Assembly: GCA_963696315.1 (NCBI GenBank)
Contig: CAVOJU010000021.1
Span: forward strand, 1-64,000
Direction: 5' to 3'
DNA length: 64,000 nucleotides
Source of the DNA: CAWKEY01 sp963696315
Lineage (GTDB): Bacteria > Pseudomonadota > Gammaproteobacteria > Methylococcales > Methylomonadaceae
Position numbers and translations under genes: made by a program. Positions 1 through 7,558 of this stretch are shown here, piece by piece. The notes below the pieces were generated by a model that was not told the DNA's origin, made no database searches, and saw only the letters and a program-made list of their open reading frames with translations. Numbering within the stretch: the stretch's first letter is position 1; each line of letters begins with the position of its first letter.

Positions 1-31
1 CTACAGGATATCTTGGCTTAATGGCCCAGAG

Positions 32-1326
32 CTAAGGAACGGGTGGGTCACTTCTGGAAAAGGAGAGAGGGTGCCGCGGGAGGACGCGTCCATCCTTACC
101 CCATTTGGGATAGTCATCGGTCAAGGTTTTCATAAAAGCAACTATCGCTTTTTCTTCATCAGCAGTCAGTGGGAAATTTCCTAGTTCGTCATGATTAACA
201 TTTTGAGGAATTTCCGGATCCGGCCAGCCTGATATTGCGAATCCGGGGTCCTACATTATTGAACACCCACCTAACGTATCGCGGGTATTATAAAAATGGA
301 CGATTTGTTCCAGATTAGCGAAAACGCCATTATGACCATAAGGTAGAGTTAAGGCGATATTTCTCAGGGACATGACCTTATGTTTGCCGATCTCCTCGCT
401 ATTCGGATCAAACCCTGCAATATCCGGACGTCCGACGAGACCTGAATTGGGTTCCGGGTTGTTCGGGATATTTACATTACGCGGTAAGCCAATATTGTAG
501 TAGGTAAAATCCGTAAACACCGGCGGGAACACATTACCGTCTTCATCTCTTGAAGCTTCACTGACGTGGCAAGCGGCACAATTGCCTTTCTTTTCATCAT
601 TAAAAAGTGCGAAACCTTTTTCTTCAATCGGAGTAAATTTGGTCATGCCGGCGAGGACATAATCAAATTTGGAATTGAATTTGTTAAAAGCAGGGCTTTG
701 CTCAAATGCACTGATCGCCTTTGCCATGAGATGGTAAATTTCGTTGACAGCTGCGGGCCTTGTTCTTGGATTAAATTGCTTTTTATTACCGTAAGGCACA
801 GCCGCTATATCCAACCGATAAATCTGCCAAAACAGTTTTCTATATTTTTCGTTTTCCTTTAATCGGTTGACTACTGCCCACTCGCTTGGGATCGCCATTT
901 CGACCGGATTTAGAAAAGGCCCTTTGGCTTGATCGGTTAAGTTGCTTGCACGGCCATTCCAGAATTGGCCCCCTACATAAAGACTTTCCTCTTCATCCCA
1001 GTGAAAAAGTGGGCTAAAGGCCGCATAACCGATACTTGGCGCATTTAGGTTGCCTGTTGCATCAGGAATGGAGCCTAATGAAACTGGAGTGCCTTTTTTG
1101 ACATTTTCCGGATCAACAAACCCCGGAACTAACTTAGAAAAGCGTTTTATTTACTTACTGGCTTTATACTATGGCAACTGGCGCAGGATTGATTTCTGTT
1201 CAAAGAAAAACTTTCATCTTCATATAGAAATTTTCCGAGCTGCTGTTCCTCAGTAAGCATTTCCTTGGCTTCACCGGCAAAACTCAAGCACAGCATTAAT
1301 AGGAATATGGAAGATTGTTTTTGCAT
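32..1326 (-). pseudogene. Disrupted di-heme cytochrome c peroxidase / MauG-family gene
   Basis: The family consists of periplasmic di-heme proteins that reduce peroxide or oxidise partner proteins. Translation from 1326 gives a signal peptide (MQKQSSIFLLMLCLSFAGEA) and a first heme site CASCH. The reading frame then breaks near 1151 and resumes with KRFSKLVPGFVDPE, conserved FWNGRASNL and a second heme site CAACH (near 575). The frame meets an in-frame TAG at 251-253 but continues without further shift as DPGFAISGWPDPEIP and ELGNFPLT to a stop at 32-34, which is the normal C-terminal pattern of the family. The rebuilt length is about 430 residues, as expected. One frameshift plus one amber codon suggest a real pseudogene, though sequence error is possible because other genes here are also shifted. 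The substrate cannot be told from sequence. Confidence 0.8.
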
Positions 1327-1339
1327 TGGTAAATATTCT

Positions 1340-1489
1340 CTATTCAGTAGTGATTGTAAAAATAACTCCAAAACCTAAAGGCAATATGTCAAAGTCCTGG
1401 GCGTGACTACGTCTGTCATGTTCAATAACAACCTCGCTTGCTGTAACCAATATGGCTGACAATAAAGTGGGCAAGCTTAGGGCATTCAT
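1340..1489 (-). CDS. Short exported-looking ORF, possibly a deletion remnant
   Basis: The 49-residue product begins with a signal-peptide-like stretch (MNALSLPTLLSAILVTAS) and ends with a hydrophobic, aromatic tail (LPLGFGVIFTITTE). Such a tail is reminiscent of outer-membrane beta-barrel ends. It lies 13 bases upstream of the peroxidase gene on the same strand. The joining of a signal-like start directly to a barrel-like end suggests an internally deleted gene, but this is a guess. The ribosome binding site is poor. I do not recognise a family. Confidence 0.25.
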   Translation of the reverse strand: MNALSLPTLLSAILVTASEVVIEHDRRSHAQDFDILPLGFGVIFTITTE

Positions 1490-1603
1490 CCTTATGAAAA
1501 AAACAGAGGGTTGAAGGTAAATTAACAAATACCTAATCCTCAGCTTTTTTCTCTTTAAATGTGCGCTGCGAGACTATTCAGGCCTTGTTCCAGGGTTTTT
1601 CCT

Positions 1604-1873
1604 TTATAAATTGAATTCACCAAGCTGAACAAAATCATTAAGCTGATTTTGCATTTTTTGTGAATGCTTTGGATTGCTTATATGACAAATCAGCCATAAC
1701 TTTGAGTGTTTGGCGTAACCTTCCTGCTTGTTTTTAGCAATATTTAACAAGCTAAGTAAGCGGTAATATCGAGAAATGTGCAGAGCAATACAGGGATTTT
1801 GCAGGGCTTCATATTGCATTTTCATAAATTCTATTGCCATTAATAATGCCTCTTGCTTATCGTTATCAGACAT
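1604..1873 (-). CDS. Small hypothetical protein
   Basis: I do not recognise this gene. It encodes about 89 residues with no signal peptide or membrane segment, a helical, glutamine- and leucine-rich composition and a cluster of Cys and His (NPCIALHISRYYRLLSLL; WLICHISNPKHS). The start is set at 1873 because AGGGGA lies 6 bases upstream. An ATG at 1879 sits directly on that Shine-Dalgarno sequence and is unlikely. The start overlaps the stop of the upstream small gene (ATGTCTGA), so the two are probably co-translated. Confidence 0.5.
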   Translation of the reverse strand: MSDNDKQEALLMAIEFMKMQYEALQNPCIALHISRYYRLLSLLNIAKNKQEGYAKHSKLWLICHISNPKHSQKMQNQLNDFVQLGEFNL

Positions 1874-2052
1874 AGCCATTCCCCTGAAATCCGGATTGAT
1901 TCTTTTTTGTCAATTTCACAGCGGATAGAAATAATTTCCAGACCGTTCTTTTCGAATCAACATCCAGGCATTTAAAATCCGCTGCATGAATATATCCACA
2001 CTCAATTAACGACGCTAAGGCATTTGTTGAAATGGCCATGTGCACTAAGTTA
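1866..2052 (-). pseudogene. Small hypothetical gene, 5' end split by an insertion sequence
   Basis: An uninterrupted frame from 2039 (ATG) to 1866 encodes 57 residues with no recognised domain (for example CGYIHAADFKCLDVDSKR and VWKLFLSAVKL). Its stop overlaps the start of the next gene. The frame stays open upstream to the left end of an insertion sequence at 2053. Removing the element and one copy of its TTA target duplication joins this frame to ATGAAAAA at 3404-3397, giving a 64-residue protein starting MKNNLVHMAIST. The gene therefore lost its own start, leader and promoter. Translation from the internal ATG at 2039 is conceivable, but no clear ribosome binding site precedes it. Confidence 0.6.
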
Positions 2053-3393
2053 GGTGATTTCCGAAGAAGATTTTACCCATTCAGGATAGAATTTCATCAT
2101 TATTTCACCCGCCGAGTGCGACCTTGCGATCTACCACCGAACCTTCTCTCTTGCCCTTGAATGCATACCAAATCGAAGACTTGAAATTAGCGAGTTCAAA
2201 AATGTCAGGAGCAGAACGACGAGCTTTCCAAGCCGCGATGACCTTGAAATACTGCCAGGGTAATGCCCGTCTGTCGGAGAGAGTGTTTGGTTGGGGCCGC
2301 GCAACTGTGCAGTTGGGGTTAAACGAACACCGCACCGGCATCATTTGCCGGGGGATGCAATCGACTTATGGCGGGGACAAGTTGTGGGAAGAAAAGCATC
2401 CTGAGGTGGCGCAAGCCCTGTGGGCGTTGGCGGAATTGCATAGCCAGCAAGATCCGACCTTCCGCACATTGCTGTCGTACACCCGCTTGACCGCAGCGGA
2501 AGCTTTGAAGCAGTTACGTGCCCAAGGTTTCCATGAAGACCAACTGCCGTCGCCCAGCACCATGGCCGAGGTTCTGAACCGCAATGGCTACCGTCTACGC
2601 AAGGTGCTCAAGGCCAAGCCGCAAAAGAAACTCCCAGAAACGGATGCCATCTTTGCCAACATTAAGGAAAAAGATAAGAGCACCCTGGAAGGCGAGAATT
2701 CCGTGGACGGTAGGCAGGTCAAGCGCCTCAGCATCGACTGCAAAGCCACGGTGAATATCGGGGATTACTCACGGGGCGGAAAGACACGCGGTGATGCCCG
2801 TGCCGCTGACCATGACATGGGTTGTGAGGAAAAATACATACCCTTTGGCATCGTAGACGAGGACGAAGGGTCGCTCTATCTGACATTTGGAAGCTCCTTC
2901 AAGACCAGCGATTTCATCGCAGACAGCTTGATGGGCTGGTGGGAGAACACCCCTGCGCAGGAACGGGCGGCAATTGCGCATATCCAGATCAAGGTCGACA
3001 ATGGCCCGGAGAGCAGTGGCGTGCGCACGCAATTCCTTAACCGCATCGTGGAATTCGTCGACCATACCAGAACAAACGTCCAACTGCTGTACTATCCGCC
3101 TTTACCATAGCAAGTACAATCCGATTGAGCGTTGCTGGGGCATTTTGGAGCAGCACTGGAATGGAGCCAAGCTGGTGACTGCCGAAACCATGCTGGAATG
3201 GGCAAAAAACATGACCTGGAAAGGGATACAGCCAGTGGTCAACCTCAGCAAGACGGTTTATCAAAAAGGGATTTCACTGTCCAAGGTGGCTATGCAGGCG
3301 ATTGAAGCAAGACTGGAACGTAACCCAATCCTGCCCAAATGGGACATCCTGATTCGACCCGGCTGATGGGTAAATTAATTTCTGGAAATCACC
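2053..3393 (+). mobile_element. Insertion sequence, ISAzo13-like, with terminal inverted repeats and TTA target duplication
   Basis: The left end reads GGTGATTTCCGAAGAAGATT then TTACCCAT. The reverse complement of the right end reads GGTGATTTCCAGAAATTAAT then TTACCCAT, so about 28 bases form an imperfect terminal inverted repeat. Both ends are flanked by TTA (2050-2052 and 3394-3396), consistent with a 3-base target duplication. The element is about 1.34 kb and carries one transposase frame. Insertion occurred inside the first codons of a small gene read on the minus strand. Confidence 0.8.
2124..3366 (+). pseudogene. ISAzo13-like family DDE transposase, frameshifted
   Basis: The first 325 or so residues carry a helix-turn-helix-like N-terminus and the catalytic core, with candidate acidic residues in SIDCKATVNIGDY and IKVDNGPE. 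The frame breaks near 3100: it should pass from YYPP into YHSKYNPIERCWGILEQHW, which carries the last catalytic Glu, but the written frame stops at 3108. The second part runs to the stop at 3364-3366. The order of motifs, with NPIE near the end, fits ISAzo13 transposases, which are related to IS630. I infer this family from motif order and cannot confirm it by search. The break may be a sequence error, a dead element or programmed frameshifting. Confidence 0.75.
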
Positions 3394-3746
3394 TTATTTT
3401 TCATATCAAAGCGGGATCAAGTTCTATTTGATACAAATAATAATGATTCATATTTAGATGTCAAGCAGTTTTATTCCCCCTTCCTATCATCAGATTTTTT
3501 ATTGCCTTTGCGACTCACCTGCGCATTTTAGTGCGTCCGCGGAGAGACTTGTTAAGACTCGATCGGACGTGACGCAAGCTGGTCAGACATTTTAGTGAAT
3601 GGAAACAGAGTAATCACAATCGATATTGGACTAAACCGCTTCGCGCTATGGTGTCATCCAAAGCTTGTTTGTGATTGAAAAAGAGAAACTGCTCCCTATG
3701 TTTAGGAATAAGGCAATCCGCCTTATTTCAAGACAGGAGCAGCATC
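3394..3746. other. Gap between two mobile elements, with the displaced 5' end of the split gene
   Basis: No gene is supported here. On the minus strand 3397-3404 holds the original start (ATGAAAAA) of the small gene split by the ISAzo13-like element. A/T-rich sequence that probably contained its promoter lies further upstream, including a weak Fur-box-like stretch near 3437-3455. CATTTTAGTG occurs twice, near 3522 and near 3590. AATCACAA (near 3613) and TTGTGATT (near 3669) form an inverted pair that could belong to the end of the following IS91-type element. I could not fix that boundary. Confidence 0.4.
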
Positions 3747-4646
3747 ATGTCTACATCCACTCAAACCATCACACCGTTGCGCCAACGCATGATCGACGAT
3801 ATGCGAATTCGCAACCTAGCCGATAATACCCAATCAGCCTACCTGCAACAGGTTATCGCCTATGCAAAATATTTTCACCGCTCCCCGGATGAACTGGACC
3901 TGGAAGCGATTCGTGCCTATCAGGTTTATTTAACAAAAACCCGCAGACTGTCTCCGAGCAGCATCAGTGTGGCCACCGGCGCGCTACGCTTTTTGTACAA
4001 AGTCACGCTCAAACGCGACTGGGCCATTGATGAGATTCCGATGCCTAAACGGCCCTTCAAACTGCCGGTGGTTCTCAGCCGGGAGGAAGTCACGCACTTC
4101 CTATCTTCGGTCGACAGCATCAAGCACCGAACGATTCTCATGACGGCCTATGCCGCAGGTTTGCGGGTCTCCGAAGCGATCCATCTCAAGGTGACCGACA
4201 TCGACAGCCAGCGTATGACACTACGCGTCGATCAAGGCAAAGGGCGCAAAGATCGTTACGTCATGCTCTCACCACGTTTGCTTGATGAGCTACGTGTTTA
4301 TTGGAAAGCAGTGCGCCCAACGCTGTGGCTGTTTCCGGGCGAACTGATCGGTCAACCGATTACCCGATGCGCCGTCGAAATGGCCTGCCAAAAAGCCCAT
4401 CGTGCCTCTGGGATTACTAAACCCATTACTCCACATTCGTTGCGTCACGCGTTTGCTACGCACCTGCTGGAATCCGGCACCGATGTGCGTACCATTCAGC
4501 TCCTACTGGGTCATCGCAGCTTGGCTACCACTTCCCGTTACCTGAAGATCGCCACCAGTACGGTCTGTGCAACAACCAGTCCTTTTGACTGTTTACCACA
4601 GATTGAAGGTTCAAAAGCATCCCCAGCACCGCCCGCTCATTGCTGA
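3747..4646 (+). CDS. Tyrosine recombinase (phage-integrase family) of an IS91-type element
   Basis: The 299-residue protein has a SAM-like N-terminal DNA-binding domain (about residues 10-95) and a C-terminal catalytic domain. Active-site motifs are visible: AAGLRVSEAIHL (first Arg), HSLRHAFATHLLE (His and Arg), LGHRSLATTSRYLK (second His and the nucleophile Tyr). The start at 3747 is chosen because AGGAG lies 8 bases upstream. Its stop is followed within a few bases by the IS91-type transposase, so the two are one transcription unit. Such recombinases often accompany IS91-type transposases; their role in movement is not settled. Confidence 0.85.
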   Translation: MSTSTQTITPLRQRMIDDMRIRNLADNTQSAYLQQVIAYAKYFHRSPDELDLEAIRAYQVYLTKTRRLSPSSISVATGALRFLYKVTLKRDWAIDEIPMPKRPFKLPVVLSREEVTHFLSSVDSIKHRTILMTAYAAGLRVSEAIHLKVTDIDSQRMTLRVDQGKGRKDRYVMLSPRLLDELRVYWKAVRPTLWLFPGELIGQPITRCAVEMACQKAHRASGITKPITPHSLRHAFATHLLESGTDVRTIQLLLGHRSLATTSRYLKIATSTVCATTSPFDCLPQIEGSKASPAPPAHC

Positions 4647-4651
4647 GCTGC

Positions 4652-5869
4652 ATGATGGACACCTCCAGACTCGAGGTGGCGGATATTTTTCGCCAGGAAG
4701 GTTCTGCCTACCGACAGCATCACGCTGAGTCCCTCAGTCGTGGGCAACGTTGCGTGATGAGCGCAATCGAGCGTTGCCGCACCGCCGCTCTCGGCGGACA
4801 TGTCGAAGAGTGTGATCACTGCGGCCATCAACGCATTGCCTATAACAGTTGCCGCAATCGACACTGCCCTAAATGCCAGTCACTGGTACGCGCGCAATGG
4901 CTGGATGATCGCCAGGCCGACCTGATACCTGTTGAGTACTTTCATGTGGTCTTTACGCTGCCCGAGGCCATCGCCACCATCGCATACCAGAATAAATCGG
5001 TGGTCTATAACCTCTTGTTTCACGCCACCGCCGAAACCTTGCGCACGATCGCTGCCACTCCTAAGCACTTGGGCGCCGAGATCGGCTTCATCGCAATTCT
5101 CCATACCTGGGGGCAAAACTTGCAGCACCACCCACATTTGCATTGTGTCGTGCCCGGCGGTGGTTTGAGTGCTGATGGCGAGCGCTGGATCTCCTGTCGG
5201 CCAGGCTTTTTTCTGCCAGTGCGTGTGCTTTCGCGGTTGTTTCGCCGGTTATTTCTGGAACAATTGCAGGCTGCCTTTGATAGTGGGCAACTGCATTTTT
5301 TTAACGGACTTGAAGCGCTTCTGAATCCCGATGCTTTTGCCCAGTATCTGGCTCCAGTACGAAAGGTCGAGTGGGTGGTTTACGCCAAACCACCCTTCGG
5401 CGGTCCTCAGCATGTCCTTGAGTATCTGGGGCGCTATACGCATCGGGTGGCCATTGCCAATCATCGCTTAATCGACTTCGTGGATGGTAAGGTCCGTTTT
5501 CACTGGAAGGATTACCGCCACGATTCACGCCAGAAAGTGATGTGCCTGGAGGCTGATGAGTTCATTCGTCGATTTCTATTGCACGTCCTACCCAGCGGGT
5601 TTCAACGGATCCGGCATTACGGCTTTCTTGCCAATCGCTATCGCGCGGTTAAGCTGGCTCGCTGCCGGGCGTTACTCAACGCCCCAACTCCCGCCGTCAA
5701 AATCAACGATACCTCGTTAGACTATCGTGACCGCTACGAACAACTCACCGGCAAATCGCTACGGGATTGTCCGAAGTGTCATCAGGGCCACATGATTTGC
5801 ATCGAAACCTTCCTGCCCGGCACGCTGCCTCGCGGGCCACCTGGAGAAAGTTTATGCCTGACCACATGA
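4652..5869 (+). CDS. IS91-family HUH transposase
   Basis: This is a rolling-circle transposase of about 405 residues. The N-terminus has a Cys-rich zinc-binding region (CDHCGHQRIAYNSCRNRHC then PKC). The HUH metal-binding motif follows as HHPHLHCVVPGGG. The family-typical stretch YLGRYTHRVAIANHRL, with the tyrosine of the relaxase-like centre, lies near residue 260. ATG at 4652 is used; a TTG at 4640 would overlap the recombinase stop and is also possible. The protein is full length and uninterrupted, so the element may be active. I could not identify oriIS and terIS with confidence. Confidence 0.88.
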   Translation: MMDTSRLEVADIFRQEGSAYRQHHAESLSRGQRCVMSAIERCRTAALGGHVEECDHCGHQRIAYNSCRNRHCPKCQSLVRAQWLDDRQADLIPVEYFHVVFTLPEAIATIAYQNKSVVYNLLFHATAETLRTIAATPKHLGAEIGFIAILHTWGQNLQHHPHLHCVVPGGGLSADGERWISCRPGFFLPVRVLSRLFRRLFLEQLQAAFDSGQLHFFNGLEALLNPDAFAQYLAPVRKVEWVVYAKPPFGGPQHVLEYLGRYTHRVAIANHRLIDFVDGKVRFHWKDYRHDSRQKVMCLEADEFIRRFLLHVLPSGFQRIRHYGFLANRYRAVKLARCRALLNAPTPAVKINDTSLDYRDRYEQLTGKSLRDCPKCHQGHMICIETFLPGTLPRGPPGESLCLTT

Positions 5870-6138
5870 AAATGCAGCTGAACATTTCCGGAATACCCAA
5901 ACGGAATGACAACCTTCCTTTGGTCCGCGTGGGCAAGGTTTGCGGTAATACGCTCATATTGCGGCTTGTTTACCCATCAATTAGTATATTGCAGCCATTC
6001 AATACCCTGAAAACCAGTCAGAAATTAATACCTGGTTCCGGCATTATGTCTTTGTCTCTGTTTAGCACCCTGACTCGATGATGCCGCTCTCATTCAATCC
6101 CCATAATTTCAAAGCCTGAGCGGCGGTTCAGTCCAACA
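5870..6138. other. Gap downstream of the IS91-type transposase
   Basis: No gene is supported. The stretch probably contains the right end of the IS91-type element and then ordinary sequence. Translations on both strands are short and unlike known proteins. Confidence 0.4.
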
Positions 6139-6220
6139 GGATTTTTAGTCAACCAGTCGCGGTGACAGTCCGACAGGTTTTTAATACTTGTTTGCGCCGC
6201 GACCGCTAGACTAAAAACCC
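6139..6220. repeat. Imperfect inverted repeat, about 26 bases per arm
   Basis: The left arm (6139-6164) reads GGATTTTTAGTCAACCAGTC then GCGGTG. The reverse complement of the right arm (6195-6220) reads GGGTTTTTAGTCTAGCGGTC then GCGGCG. About 21 of 26 positions match, separated by 30 bases. There is also a partial direct repeat (CAGTCCAACAGGATTTTTAG at 6129-6148 and CAGTCCGACAGGTTTTTAAT at 6167-6186). It could be a small non-autonomous element or an end structure of the neighbouring IS. Confidence 0.55.
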
Positions 6221-6233
6221 TCTTCATTATGTC

Positions 6234-6440
6234 ATGTCACAACGACGCAAAACGATTACCACTCAGATGCTTAAGGCACACGTTGATTTTGGTAAATACG
6301 GAAATGACAGTGAATATTTTCGAGATTTGCTCTCGAAACCGGCAGAGGCGACAAGCAGAACTCAACTTCGTTTATGTTTTATGATGGCGAGTCTATTGGA
6401 AGGAGTGACCCTACTCTAGGAGAAATACGGGAGGAAACTG
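6234..6440 (+). pseudogene. ParD/CopG-like antitoxin remnant, frameshifted
   Basis: The first frame (6234 to about 6370) encodes MSQRRKTITTQML then HVDFGKYGNDSEYFRDLLSK. That is the ribbon-helix-helix pattern of ParD-type antitoxins (the usual form is a short variable stretch, then GxYxNxSEYxRDLI). The expected C-terminal pattern (YDGESIGRSDPTLGEIREE) lies in another frame from about 6374. The gene is therefore broken by a frameshift, or by sequence error. No ParE toxin gene follows; the next gene reads in the opposite direction. Transcription factor fragments with the same fold remain an alternative. Confidence 0.6.
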
Positions 6441-6468
6441 TTCATTGGCTTTCATGCCTGACTGAGTT

Positions 6469-7278
6469 TTACTTAGGCGGCGGCGCAGCGGCGGTATTTT
6501 CTGTAACACGTGCCAGCCAGCTGTATACGCGTTTAACCAGCAAGCCTTCATCATGCAGGTACAAAGGGCCTTCATCATCGATTTTAACCTGTCTGTAGCC
6601 GCTGTTTTCTTTCGCAGCAACGCGCCGGTCGCGGGCGCTTTCCACCACGTCTGGCACATCCAGCGCGCCAAAAATATCGAGCATGGGGATTTTGATAGCC
6701 TTGATAAGCTCCAGCGTTTGCGCCGTTTTACTATCAGTATCAGGCACCGGCAAACTGATGGTCACCAGGGCTTTTATGTCGGGCATCGGTTGATTCAAGG
6801 CAGAAACCGCCATCAAGCCGCCCAGGCCATAGCCGGCCAGGACTATAGTCTGAGCGCCGTTTTGCTTGAGATATTGGATACCGGCATCGATGCGCGCCCG
6901 GGCGTCTGGAAACAGGGCGTAATATTCATCTTTATCCGCGCCGATTTCCCTGAGCGGCATCTGTAATGCCAGTGTGGCCCAGCCATGCTCGGGCAAGACG
7001 GTTCTGAGCTGATGAATCAAGGGTTGCTGATCAGGATGCCCGCCGCTATCGTGGACAATAATAACTGCGCCTTTGCCGGCTGGCTTTTCGGTTTCGGTGT
7101 ATAAGGCAAGAAATTTCTGGCTTGTCGCTTCCAGCCATACGCTCTTGCCCATAATTAGAGTTTTACTGATCTCATCGGCAACATCGGCTTCGCGTTTGCC
7201 GTCACTCGCCAGACTGTTTATGCTTATGAACAAGCAAAGTGCAAAAATCATCAGCGCCGGTTTGTTGTCTAGCATCAT
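6469..7278 (-). CDS. DUF3530 family alpha/beta-hydrolase-like exported protein
   Basis: The start at 7278 (or the adjacent ATG at 7275) gives about 269 residues beginning with a signal peptide (LMIFALCLFISINSLAS). The body has the features of DUF3530, a degenerate alpha/beta hydrolase fold: AVIIVHDSGGHPDQQPLIHQ near residue 70, and GYGLGG at the position of the nucleophile elbow, where Gly replaces the usual Ser. A catalytic role is therefore doubtful. It stands alone, facing away from the next gene. The frame stays open upstream to 7506, but that extension would bury the signal peptide. The substrate is unknown. Confidence 0.75.
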   Translation of the reverse strand: MMLDNKPALMIFALCLFISINSLASDGKREADVADEISKTLIMGKSVWLEATSQKFLALYTETEKPAGKGAVIIVHDSGGHPDQQPLIHQLRTVLPEHGWATLALQMPLREIGADKDEYYALFPDARARIDAGIQYLKQNGAQTIVLAGYGLGGLMAVSALNQPMPDIKALVTISLPVPDTDSKTAQTLELIKAIKIPMLDIFGALDVPDVVESARDRRVAAKENSGYRQVKIDDEGPLYLHDEGLLVKRVYSWLARVTENTAAAPPPK

Positions 7279-7558
7279 GTTTATTGCAATAGCCTCTATC
7301 TTGGTATTCGTTATAAAGAGGCCGCAAAGCGTCCAATGTTGGTAGCCTGAACCATCGCGGCTAAAACCCTCCTGGAGCCTTGTCCAAAAACCACTGGTTA
7401 TTAAGGAACTACCGGTGTGTCCCCCGTCAAGTGTAATCAAACTTAGTCTTTTGTAAAACTTATTCCATAATGGTTCAAAGGCGGCAATTTGCCACAGGCC
7501 AGACAAATGCCGTTTTGATACCCTAGACGACTGCTTAACAAAAACCTCCTATTCAGCC

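Larger units (their letters stand above)
3747..5869 (+). mobile_element. IS91-type element, minimal extent (recombinase plus transposase)
   Basis: The span covers only the two genes that define the element. True ends lie outside it, probably between 3600 and 3746 on the left and between 5870 and 6230 on the right. IS91-type elements lack long terminal inverted repeats and do not duplicate target sites, so ends cannot be read off by symmetry. A structured repeat at 6139-6220 is a candidate right-hand structure. Confidence 0.6.

Noticed and set aside
3675..3746. Upstream extension of the tyrosine recombinase
   Set aside because: The extra 24 residues are Cys-rich and unlike recombinases, while AGGAG correctly precedes the ATG at 3747.
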